In this document: positions 53,981 to 64,000 of the stretch, piece by piece
Position numbering within the stretch: the stretch's first letter is position 1
Layout: each line of letters begins with the position of its first letter
Assembly (NCBI GenBank): GCA_021521415.1
Contig: JAIQDT010007362.1
Coordinates: 1 to 64,000, forward strand
Length of the DNA stretch: 64,000 nucleotides
Direction of reading: 5' to 3'
Source of the DNA: Bidens hawaiensis
Lineage: Eukaryota > Streptophyta > Magnoliopsida > Asterales > Asteraceae
Made by a program: the position numbers and the translations under genes
Notes under the pieces: model-generated
Told to the model about the DNA's origin: nothing
The model's database searches: none
Seen by the model: the letters and a program-made list of their open reading frames with translations, nothing else

Positions 53981-56690
53981 TGTGACATTCGTCAAATTCG
54001 GGTCTCGATTGGTTTTCGTCTTGTAAACTTTTATTATGTAAACCCGACTCAACATTTCTAAGAACCTTATTTAATTATCATATAATATTATTATATACCT
54101 CGATCATCAATAAAACGATGTTTGTCATATTATAGTGTCGTTAAGAAAAAAACATAAGGGGTTCAAAATGATTTTCGTAAAGTTGTTATAAGTTTTAAAA
54201 AACATTTAAACTTGTATTTAAACTTGACTGAAACTTAAGGGGTGGTTTTTGAAAATATATAATAAATATAACAAACCGTAACTCTAAGCATTAACATTAC
54301 CCAGCCTCCATCTCTTTCTCCCTTCCCCCTTTTTTCGGCCGCCGCCGCCGCCCCTGCCGGCGCCACCTCCGGCCCCCACCTCCCATTGCATCACCATCAT
54401 CTTGGTCGTCCATCCTCCCTGCCCTCAACCCGACACCACAGCCCCCTCTCCTTTCCCCCGCGTCTTCCGGAGAACCTTTCACCCACAGCCACAAATGGAC
54501 CGCCGGACGTTTTTCAGACGAGTCCCGTTCTTCCGGTGACCCAATTTTTGGGCTGATTGTTATTCCGGCAGCCGCTGTTCCAGACCACCATCGCCGCTCT
54601 CTCCGTGCTCTCCCTCTCTCCGTGCTCTCTCTCTCTCGTTGCTCCGTCGCTCTCTCTACTCTCTCTCCGTCGATCTCTCTCTTCGTCTCTCTATCTCCCT
54701 GTCTCTCTCTCTCCTTATCTCTCTCTCCGTCTCTCTATCTCTCGGCTTCTCTCTCTCTCTATGGCGGCAACAAGGGGTCTCCGACGACCTTGCTCGGCTC
54801 CGACAATTTTTCTCGGCCAAACATCTTTTATAGGTAATGAGAATTAGAGTTTTATTTGTTTTGGTATCTAACCCGTAATCGGTAATCGAGTCAAGTTCGA
54901 TTCCCTTCGTGACCAACTTCGGTTTGTTTTTGTTAACAAATTAATCAAATTAATATTTCTATTTTCTTTTTATTTTGTTAACATCATATTTGTTATCTAG
55001 AATTATATTAATATTATTAACTCTTTATAAAAAAATGTATATCATTATTAATTCTAGTTATTAATACTATAAATGTCATATTTATTAATAGATCTTTAAT
55101 ATGGTGAACTCATTTAGAAACCGAACCAAAATTTAGTATGGTATTATTAGTACTATTATTAATATTATTATCATTATCATTATTCTTATAAATATCAAAG
55201 TTGTTGTTATTATTAACAAATATCTTATTATTATTATTTATTAAAACCATATTTTTATCACTAATTATTAGCAATAATATTGTTAAATTTATTTTGTGAA
55301 CTCGGTTAGAAATCGAACCGACATCGAGGGTGGTATCATTAGTACTATCAATATTATTTATTATTATTATTATTTTTATCAACTGCATTTTAATTAATAC
55401 TAAGATCTTTATTCTTTAACTATTATTATTAGTATTATACTATATTAGTATTATTAATAATAATTATTGTTATTATTATTATCGTCATTATCTTATATAT
55501 ATATATATATATATATAACATATCTTTTAAGAATTATTATCATTACTATCATTATCATTAATAATATTATTAAAAACTTTATTATCTATTCATTTTCATA
55601 AAACCGAACTCTTGATTTAAACCCGTCTTGTTTCTTTTAATATTGGTTTAGCTATTTAAAAGCCCAATAAAATAATATTATTTTATTTTAAATATCAATT
55701 ATGTATGAGTCCCAAATCATTTATAAATTAACCGGTAACCCGAGTAACAATCGAATCTTCTCGTTCAATGTTTCAATGTAATTTTAACTAAAGTCCAAGT
55801 TCATTAATATATTTTATTTATTCGTTTTCAATTAGCTTTCAAGTCGGATTCGTTCGTGTCGTTCGCAAACTTTCTATATGTCGATGATTTATTATTTCCC
55901 GATTCGTCAATCAAGGTGAGTACTTTCATACCCCTTTTTCCATCTTTCGTTTTCGGGTGACATTTCATACTTATCAAACTAAATGCTTTATTTACTTGAA
56001 TCTTAAACCCGCAAACGTGATTGTATACTTTACTTAAATAATTGCTCGATTTGGTGTTCTATGCTTACATGCTTATATGCTTATGTGTTTACCGCTTTTG
56101 GAAGGTTGATTCATAAATCCGTGAACTATCTGGTATTCTCTTATAGCACGGTGCCGTTAATGTATTCTTATTAACGACCTCATGAAATCTGAATCTATTT
56201 ATAGACGGTGGCATTAATGTATTCTTATTAACGACCTCATATAAAAATCCTGAACCATCTGGTATTCTCTTATGGCAGGTGTCGCTAATGTATTAGCGAT
56301 CTCATATTATCCATATTGTTGCTTTTATTTATCGTTTCGCATACAAGTTTTGTAGCTTTTCTTACTATATACTATTGTTGCTCAAACTTATGAATTTCTC
56401 ACCAACCTTTGTGTTGACAAACTTTATTTTATGAAATGTTACAGGTTTGACTTTTGTTGACTCAAGGACTTGATGAAAAACGTTACCAAGACTTTTAGGA
56501 TATTAGTAAAACGAACAATATAATTGTTACTTGTATTCAAATTTGTTTGTGTGAACGAGGTGTGTTGATTTTTGATTTATAAAATAAAATGAGTTGAATA
56601 AATATTGTCACTTTAAATAGTGTCTTGTGTTTTTGGGCAATCGGTTGCACCCCAGCATGTTCCGCCGCCTTTGGTCGGGGTGACACGATG
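53976..56690 (+). mobile_element. Solo LTR of a chromovirus relative, 2705 bp, CGATG duplication
   Basis: It starts TGTGACATTCGTCAAATTCG and ends GGTCGGGGTGACA (53981-56685), flanked by CGATG at 53976-53980 and 56686-56690. Start, end and length resemble the chromovirus LTR at 18515, so it is a solo LTR left by LTR-LTR recombination. The strand follows that resemblance. A TCTCTC-rich stretch (54597-54760) and a CCG-rich patch (54338-54365) create spurious Ser/Leu- and Arg-rich frames. A threefold repeat with the hairpin GTTAATGTATTCTTATTAAC lies at 56150-56305. Confidence 0.9.
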
Positions 56691-57297
56691 CAAAATGGTC
56701 TGACAAATCAACATAAGCATTTGACTCTTTAATGGTAAGAAGAAAGTGCACTAGATGGAATTATGAACGATTGGTCATGTGATGGTCTTACGAGCTGATC
56801 CTATATATAATTGGACTTTGTCCTATATAAACCTAAAATTTTATTTATTGACTAAGAACTTTCAAGCCCCATAGCGATAACCTTAGAGTCACTATCCCCT
56901 TGGCAACGCGTAAACTCTCAGCCCTGTCTAGTATGGACAACTTTGGCCCCTTTTACTATTGTTGGATGATTTTTTGCATCTTTATGTGAACTTTATTTGA
57001 CAATAAGCTCGTGAAAAGATGAACTTTCGGCGGGGCGCCACCACTCAATTTATTTTCATAAAAACGAGTGATGTGCTAGATTTTAAGTGCACCCAATTAT
57101 CACCACCTCAAAGTAAAAAGATTACGGTAATCCTCCCTATATCATATTGAATTTTAGCTTCGCAGCTTCCCCCCAAGATGAGAACCCAATAAGTTTATAA
57201 ATTTGTTACGATACAATTAAAAATACTAAAGGGAAACTTTTCAGGATTAGTTGGGTCTACCGACACATCCCAAATTAGATACACAATTGTTCTGATT

Positions 57298-57346
<49 letters not shown>

Positions 57347-57525
57347 GAAAACACCAAGAGATTGTCAAAACATTCAGTAATAATATCATTTCCTGTTTAA
57401 TGCAGAAATTTGAAAACAAGGGACATTTTATAACTCTTTTAATTTTATGTATTTTTTTATTTTAAACCTTTCTTTAATTTTAGTTTTGTTATTTATTTAA
57501 CATTTAAAACATCAATTCCCTATCC
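56691..57525. other. Retroelement interior or LTR remnant with (TA)n
   Basis: No gene. TGTGCTAGATTTTAAGTGCA at 57072 could be an LTR start of yet another family. A (TA)n run of about 42 bp lies at 57301-57342. Confidence 0.4.
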
Positions 57526-58107
57526 CCACACTTAAATTTCACATTGTCCTCAATCTGAAAATAAAAAATAAAAAAAAATGGAACTGACTCCTTTGGTAAA
57601 TAGCAGCGATCGTCTGTCATGAGTCATGTTCTGTGCCCATCAATACGATATCGTCAAGTCAAATCATGAACCAATTTGCATCCCCACAATTTATGCAAAC
57701 CCTAGCTCATAGACCATCTTATAACCATCCACATAATAACCTGCAAGAGAGAAAACACCTGAAATAGCAACAAAATAAAAAGCAAAATAAAATAATAAAA
57801 ATGAAACATAATACCGGGTTGCCTCCCGGGAAGCGCTAAGTTTACAGAATAGTCTTTAGCCAGACTTGTTCCTGAAATCTCACTCAGGAGGCTTCTCATT
57901 TATCCTCTTCCCATCAATACTCCTTAACACTTTTCTCGTACAACTGGTCGGGAAGGAACCAACTGCACCGGTCTCATGGGCCCAAACATACGACGTGAAC
58001 TTGGCCCACCAACTCGTAGACTCCCCTAAAAATGATACCCTGAAGTGAAACGGGAGTGACGAACTCTTCTACACACCATGATCTCTGGGCCTAGATATCC
58101 TACTTTT

Positions 58108-58470
58108 TTATTTAGCCAACTTTTTAAACCTCGACACGTCCCAAATGGAGATTGAGTACGGTTCATGTTTTGGTTTTTCACAATTAAAGTGAAATGGTGG
58201 AAATACTGAATCACCAACCACCTCATGGATCTCCTCACTAGGTTCCTTCTTGACCCCCACACTTGGCTCGTTATATAGTAAATCTTCGAGCAACTTCAAA
58301 TCACCAAGTGGGTCAAATTCTCTATCATCCATCACTGTAGAATCCACTAACACGTCACCAAACTCACTCCTAAACTCGACTTCCCACGAGGGAACACATT
58401 CCTCTAACTGCTTTTCCATCCCAACATCTTTAAATTCGATAATCGGCTCATTAAGTTCCGACTGACTCAT
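58108..58470 (-). CDS. Hypothetical retroelement ORF, acidic, 120 residues
   Basis: Starts at 58470 with ATG overlapping the stop of the upstream frame (TAATG). The product is acidic (MEKQLEECVPSWEVEFRSEF; VMDDREFDPLGDLKLLEDLL) and ends with a short basic tail. I see no domain. It may be one protein with 58470-58760 split by a frameshift. Low confidence that it is translated. Confidence 0.35.
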   Translation of the reverse strand: MSQSELNEPIIEFKDVGMEKQLEECVPSWEVEFRSEFGDVLVDSTVMDDREFDPLGDLKLLEDLLYNEPSVGVKKEPSEEIHEVVGDSVFPPFHFNCEKPKHEPYSISIWDVSRFKKLAK

Positions 58471-58760
58471 TAAACCAAGCCGAATCCATCTAAAGCTTGT
58501 AGGGTCGGAAATGGGGCATTTGGATTTGTATCATGGATGATGCGCAACCAATAAAACATTACCTCATCCGGATCTGGTATTTGCTCAATGGATTCACCGG
58601 ATGAGTTTTCATAACCCTGAGGATTTCCCCTTAAATCAAACATCAAACGTAATCGAGGTTTCACTCGATTTTTCTCTTTGCAAACCACAATCCTCTTTAT
58701 CTCCATCTGCCAAATGTTGTGACGTTTTTGTTCATTGAAACCATTCCCGTAAGTCTCCAT
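58470..58760 (-). CDS. Hypothetical retroelement ORF, 96 residues
   Basis: The frame starts about 190 bp after the primer-binding site, the usual position of gag, but shows no gag motif. The N-terminal half is basic (IKRIVVCKEKNRVKPRLRLM), the C-terminal half acidic. Its stop overlaps the next ORF's start (TAATG). Confidence 0.35.
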   Translation of the reverse strand: METYGNGFNEQKRHNIWQMEIKRIVVCKEKNRVKPRLRLMFDLRGNPQGYENSSGESIEQIPDPDEVMFYWLRIIHDTNPNAPFPTLQALDGFGLV

Positions 58761-58945
58761 TAGTGCACACTTAAATAGAAACGGATCACGGGCACCAGAT
58801 AGTAGTAGATGAAAATTAATTAAAACTAAAACTAAACTATTAAAAAGTAAACTAAAATAAATTATATTAATCTAAATATATCTACCAAACTATAAAAAGC
58901 AAGTCCTCAAATCGGGTAATTCTCCAATCGCCTCAAACCATGTCC

Positions 58946-58961
58946 GCCGACAATGGCGCCA
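58946..58961 (-). other. Primer-binding site, TGGCGCC type
   Basis: On the minus strand TGGCGCCATTGTCGGC follows nine bases after the LTR end CATTTTCGCACA. TGGCGCC-type sites are used by several plant gypsy lineages and differ from the initiator-Met type at 7129 and 21231. Confidence 0.65.
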
Positions 58962-58970
58962 AAAAATTGA

Positions 58971-60324
58971 TGTGCGAAAATGAATCTATGAAAACTACGA
59001 CTCACAACTAAGCTTTAAATTAAAACGGATTATCCTAACTTAAGTTCACACAACCGACAAGTGTACTATTGGGTCGAAGATTTGACATGATATGACTTAA
59101 GGGAGATTGGAATCTTCTCAACACTCATCAAATATGGCTAAGTATGGATACCGAGCACACTTGGACCTTGATGACCGTCGTTCAAGTCAATCAACAACCT
59201 AATTAAACTACCTAGATAGGATAAGTAAGGTATCATATCCACCAGGAGTATGTGGTCAATGATTTGTGTACAGATTTAATATTATGAAGTAACTGGTTTT
59301 TAGTGCTGATCACACAAGAGAATAAAGTGAATTTATGAAATTACGCAAGTAAGCAAATAAACGAGTTTCAAGCAATTAACAAAGAAAATCACATCCGGGA
59401 ATTCAAGTAAGCAACCTACAGTAATCTCATGCAACCTAACAAATAAATAATTAATGATTAACTACAGACTGATCAATCAGACAAAACCTTAGACATCAAC
59501 AATCACTTTACACACGACACTGGTTATCTAACAGTCCTTGCCAATGTGACTCAGTTAAGGGCAATCGTATGTTTTAACGTATTCAATCTAATAAAACAGC
59601 CATATGATCAATTATCTAGCAACTGGTAACAAATCGTTCAGACTAACGTAAACCTAAACCGATTGAACACACAGAAATACCAAACATCAATAATCATATA
59701 TCAATCATCAATAATTATACAAGAATGTTCTTAATCACATGAGAAAAACTGTAAAAGTTACAAACTATATTTCCATGGTGAGATTCTAGGAGATTGCCGA
59801 GCCTTGACATCGTTAAATCTATAATATGGATGATATGGATCATGTGTAAGGTCTTGGCACGAGCTATGATGGTCAAAATTGCCTCTTCAACTGCTGGAAA
59901 TCGCCTCCCTCTGTCAAAAACGAGTTAAGGTTGTTTATGGTGAAAGTTTATGATATAAACCCTAACTCCCGTCTGCACACCCCATCGCAATACGTGATGG
60001 GGTCTTCACTGGTCCATCGTGTATCACGATGGACCAGAAAGTCAACTTTATTTTTAAACCCATCGCGATACGCGATGGGTCTTCAGCCAAGCCCATCGCG
60101 TATCGCGATGGGGCATCACCAACAAACTTCCACAATATTCCTCGTTTCGCGTGCTGGACATCCCGGTTCTTTATTCCGTGTCACAACAGGTCCAAATTGA
60201 GTACTTTAATGCCTGTGACCTGAAATCCAATAATACACGTATGAAGTATCGAAGTTCCTAAAATAAACGATTAAAACTAAAAAATAAATGAACTAAAACA
60301 TATACAAATTATCCAACCATCACA
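58971..60324 (-). repeat. 5' LTR (about 1354 bp) with CATCGCG palindromes
   Basis: It begins TGTGCGAAAATG and ends CCAACCATCACA before TCCCCACACTT. Palindromes of the CATCGCG type lie at 59983-60003, 60016-60034, 60059-60079 and 60090-60110. Reading the minus strand they are followed by GGGTTTATATCATAAAC near 59945-59962, a TATA-like sequence, so they again sit just upstream of the likely start. Some have decayed symmetrically (CATCGTG..CACGATG). Confidence 0.6.
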
Positions 60325-61792
60325 TCCCCACACTTATCTTTTGCTTGCCCTTTAGAAAACTCTAAACCAAACATCAACCTCCATCATAGGTATGTAGATT
60401 ATCTCCATTAATACTAGTAAGGTTTAAGGTCAAACCCAGTTTTCCAGACTGACACTTTCTAGATTGATATCCCACAAATACGGTTAAGTGCTATAATAAA
60501 AACAATAGAGCCTCCCAGACAAGTGTATTTCGTTTTCGGTTAAGGCACACATACTCATACCCCTCATAATATAATAACTCTCCTCTCGGTTTAATATCTG
60601 GACTAGCAAAAGATGTGCTAGTATCACTCTGCTCTCAGTATCACTTATAAACAGGTATCCATCCATAAAACTGCTTTGACACAATTGCAAATCAAGAAGA
60701 CTTAAAAAGGGTTGTAATGGGGCTAGGTGTAAGGGTATGGAAGGGAAATTTTTAAGTAGCTCAAACGATCCGACCCCGCTTATTACAAAACATCAAAATA
60801 AACAAAACTAACATACATACTGAATTCACATTTATGATGACCGTCGTTCAAGTCAATCAAAAACCTAATTAAACTACCTAGATAGGATAAGTAAGATATC
60901 GTATCCACTAGGAGTATGTGGTCAAGTGATTCGTGTACAGATTTAATATTATTAAGTACTGGTTTTTAGTGCTGATCACACAAGCGAATAAAGTGAAGTT
61001 ATGGAATTATGCAAGTAAGCAAATAAACGGGTTCAAGCAATTAACATAGCAAATCACACACTGGAATTCAACTAAGCAACCTACAGTAATCTCATGCAAG
61101 CTAACATATAAATTATTAATGATTAACTACAGACTAATCAATAAGACAAAACCTTAGACATCAACAATCACTTTACATACGACACTGGTTATATAACAGT
61201 CCTTGCCAATGTGACTCAGTTAAGGGCAATCGTATGTTTTAACGTATTCAATCTAATAAAACAGTCATATGATCAATTATCTAGCAACTGGTAACAAATC
61301 GTTCAGATTAACGTAAACCTAAACCGATTGAACACACAGAAATACCAAACATCAATAATCATATATCAATCATCAATAATTATACAAGAATGTTCTTAAT
61401 CACATGAGAAAAACTGTAAGGTCGCGTTCGTTTCACGGAATTTTTTAAAGGAATTGGAATTGGAATTGGAATTTAAATTGGAATTGGAATGGAATGGAAT
61501 GTTTGAAAATCTCTATCATGTGTTTGGTTGGTTAATATGTTATTGGAATTGGAATCTTCTCTATTTTATTCATCTCCCTTTAATCTACTAGCATATAATT
61601 AATAAAATAACAAAAAAAATTATAAAAAATCTAAAAATATAAATATCAAAAAATTATTAAAAAATAAAAAAATTATTTCTAAAAAAAATAAAAATAATAA
61701 AAAAACTAAAAAATATATTAAATATATATAAAAAAAAGTGAAACTAATATAAAAAATCTAAAACTACTAAATAAATTTGAAAAATAGTAAAA

Positions 61793-61843
<51 letters not shown>

Positions 61844-61917
61844 GTATAATAATAATAGTAAACTCCTAAATCCTTAATCCTTAACCTACCACCAGATCTG
61901 ACATTTTAAACCTAAGC

Positions 61918-61981
<64 letters not shown>

Positions 61982-64000
61982 CATCGTCAGCTTTCAACCC
62001 TTCGAGCCCCGGTCGCAACAGTACCATCACCAACGAAATAATAATAATAATAATAATAATTATAACAATAATAATAATAATAATAATAATAACAACAACA
62101 ACATACAACAATATGTATTAATAATACATATTACTACAAAAGCCTAACCTGTAGTGGAAGAGATCGATGATGGAGAAGAACAATGGTGGAGGTAGATGAG
62201 CAAGACGGTGGTTCACGGTGGAGGAGAATGATATGGTTCACGGTGGAGGAGAACGATGATGGTTCACGGTGGTAAACGGAGGTAGAGCATGGTGGTGGAG
62301 AGAGGGGTGGAGAGTTGGTGAAGATGATAATATAAAAGAGGGCTATGTGTAGGTTTATAACAAATTAACAATTCCTTAACATTCCTTCCAGTTTTGGTGG
62401 GATTTTAAAATCCTATCAAAATGGGATTTGATGGGATTCTCTTTCCATTCCTAATCTAGTTAATAGTGAAACGAACACAGGAATCTATGGGATTTAAAAT
62501 CCCATTCCACCCAATTCCATGAAACGAAAACGACCTAAAAGTTACAAACTATATATCCTAGGTGAGATTCTAAGAGATTAGCCGAGCCTTGACATCGTTA
62601 AATCTTCAACATGGATGATATGGATCATGTGTAAGGTCTTGGCTGTTAAATCTTCAATATGGATGATATGGATCATGTGTAAGGTCTTGGCACGAGCTAT
62701 GATGGTCAAAATCGCCTCCTCAACTGCTGGAAATCGCCTCTGTTTGTCAAAAACGAGTTAAGGTTGTTTATGGTGAATGTTTATGATATAAACCCTAACT
62801 CTCGTCTGCACACCCCATCGCGATACGCGATGGGGTCTTCATACGCGATGGACCAGAAAGTCAACTTTATTTTTAAACCGATCGCGATACACGATGGGTC
62901 TTCAGCCAAGCCCATCGCGTATCGCGATGGGGCTTATCACCAACAAACTTCCATAATATTCCTCGTTCCGCATGCTGGACATCTCGGGTCTTCATTCCGT
63001 GTCACAACAGGTCCAAATTGAGTACTTTAACGCCTGTGACCTGAAATCCAATAATACACGTATGAAGTATCGAAGTTCCTAAAATAAACGATTAAAACTA
63101 AATAATAAACGAACTTAAACATATACAAATTAACCAACCATCACATCCCCACACTTATCTTTTGCTTGCCCTCAAGAAAACTCTAAACCAAGCATCAACC
63201 TCCATCATAGGTATGTACATTATCTCCATTAATACTAGTAAGGTTTAAAGTCATACCCAGTTTCCCAGACTGACACTTTTTAGATTAATATCCCATAAAT
63301 ACGGTTAAGTGCTATAATAAAAATAATAGAGCCGCCCAGACAAGTGCACTTTGTTTCCGGTTAAGGCACACATGCTCATACCCCTCATAATATAATAACT
63401 CTCCTCTAGGTTTAATATCTAGACTAACAAAAGATGTGCTAGTGTCACTCTGCTTTCAGTATCATTCATAAACAGGTATCGATCAATAAAACTTCTTTGA
63501 CACAAATGCAAATCAAGAGGACTTAAAAAGGGTTGTAACGGGGGTAGGTGTAAGGGTATGGAAGGGAAATTTTTAGTAGTTCAAACGATTCGACCCGGCT
63601 TATTACAAAACATCTAAATAAACAAAACTAACATACATACAGAATTCACATTTTTGATGACCGTCGTTCAAGTCAATCAAAAACCTAATTAAACTACCTA
63701 GATAGGATAAGTATGGTATCGTATCCACCAGGAGTATGTGGTCAATGTGATTTGTGTAAATATTTAATATTATGAAGTAACTAGATTTTAGTGCTGATCA
63801 CACAAGCGAATAAAGTGAAGTTATGGAATTATGCAAGTAAGCAAATAAACGGGTTCAAGCAATTAACATAGCAAATCACACCCTGGAATTCAACTAAGCA
63901 ACCTACAGTAATCTCATGCAAGCTAACATATAAATTATTAATGATTAACTACAGACTGATCAATAAGACAAAACCTTAGACATCAACAATCACTTTATAC
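59173..64000. repeat. Tandem array of a 1666-bp LTR-plus-interior unit
   Basis: GACCGTCGTTCAAGTCAATC recurs at 59173, 60839 and 63659. Each unit holds most of the LTR, the CATCGCG palindromes and about 510 bp of adjoining interior (TCCCCACACTTATCTTTTGC onward). Unit 2 is 2820 bp because of the Harbinger-like insertion and a 50-bp duplication at 62601-62690. Unit 3 runs off the window. Unequal recombination between LTR elements would produce such an array. Confidence 0.88.
61417..62538. mobile_element. PIF/Harbinger (Tourist-like) non-autonomous element with TAA duplication
   Basis: The element (61420-62535, 1116 bp) has terminal inverted repeats GGTCGCGTTCGTTTCACGGA at the left and, in reverse complement, GGTCGTTTTCGTTTCATGGA at the right. 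TAA flanks both ends (61417-61419, 62536-62538). Copy 1 of the host repeat at 59750 preserves the empty site (ACTGTAAAAGTTAC), which proves the insertion. The 3-bp TAA duplication and the termini fit the PIF/Harbinger superfamily. Inside are (TA)n at 61800-61840 and (AAT)n at 61917-61981; the Tyr- and Ile-rich frame there is the microsatellite. No transposase. Confidence 0.92.

Larger units (their letters stand above)
57526..58970 (-). mobile_element. Interior of a short non-autonomous LTR element
   Basis: It runs on the minus strand from the primer-binding site at 58961 to the polypurine side near 57530 (TATCCCCACACTTAAA). It lacks any gag or pol motif and carries two short overlapping ORFs. 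GGGTTGCCTCCCGGGAAGCG at 57817-57836 is a sequence I recall from many plant non-autonomous retroelements. Confidence 0.5.

Noticed and set aside
54557..54847. Leu/Ser-rich plus-strand frames and an Arg/Glu-rich minus frame
   Set aside because: Products of a TCTCTC microsatellite inside the solo LTR.
42271..60324. One large element with LTRs at 42271-53701 and 58971-60324
   Set aside because: The two LTRs agree only over about the first 95 bp and have different far ends, so they are related subfamilies rather than a pair.
61917..62111. Ile/Tyr homopolymeric frame
   Set aside because: (AAT)n microsatellite inside the Harbinger-like element.

Overview
This is a 64 kb stretch of plant nuclear DNA made almost entirely of transposable elements. 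I see no host protein-coding gene, rRNA or tRNA gene. The evidence for a plant is Ty3/gypsy and Ty1/copia retrotransposons with plant-type primer-binding sites, short non-autonomous Helitrons ending in CTAG after a hairpin, Tourist-like and TA-microsatellite-associated inverted-repeat elements, and a tRNA-derived SINE. The style of several families suggests a daisy-family (Asteraceae) genome: an extra reading frame after copia pol, CGAACA-rich repeats and TTCGAAT inverted-repeat elements. That taxonomic call is recollection-based inference.

Layout. Bases 1-11,683 hold GGT/poly-G repeats, several Helitrons, three inverted-repeat elements each bounded by TA microsatellites, and a gypsy-type LTR element (5153-7585) that lost nearly all of its interior but keeps a 5-bp target duplication (GAATT). 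Bases 11,684-31,400 are the remains of a Tat-lineage gypsy element lying on the minus strand. It has one LTR, an intact-looking gag at the right, the tail of integrase, no other pol sequence, several tandem-repeat blocks, and a complete five-exon extra gene on the opposite strand with its own TATA box. Into it has jumped an 11,361-bp Tekay/Del-like chromovirus (18,515-29,875; 2713-bp LTRs about 99.4% identical by eye; duplication TCCCA). This element has an extra acidic coiled-coil ORF upstream of gag, and gag-pol broken by one stop and two frameshifts.

Bases 31,401-42,270 hold a SINE, a 121-bp tandem repeat, nested Helitrons, a degenerate minus-strand copia pol, and a second LTR carrying the same palindromes and G-boxes as the one at 5153. 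Bases 42,271-60,324 belong to non-autonomous minus-strand LTR elements (LTRs starting TGTGCGAAAATG). Two insertions interrupt them. One is a SIRE-like copia element (43,089-52,980) that carries only RT-RNase H plus a long unknown ORF family in the position where SIRE elements carry an env-like gene. The other is a 2705-bp solo LTR (53,981-56,685, duplication CGATG). Bases 59,173-64,000 are a tandem array of a 1666-bp unit, one copy of which contains a 1116-bp PIF/Harbinger-type element with TAA duplications.

The most interesting signals are: the antisense, spliced, separately promoted gene inside a pol-less gag element; the unknown ORF cluster and dense TTCGTTA/TAACGAA hairpins of the copia element; CpG-rich CATCGCG palindromes placed upstream of the TATA region in otherwise different LTR families; the extra ORF before gag in the chromovirus; and the chain of elements inserted at TA microsatellites.
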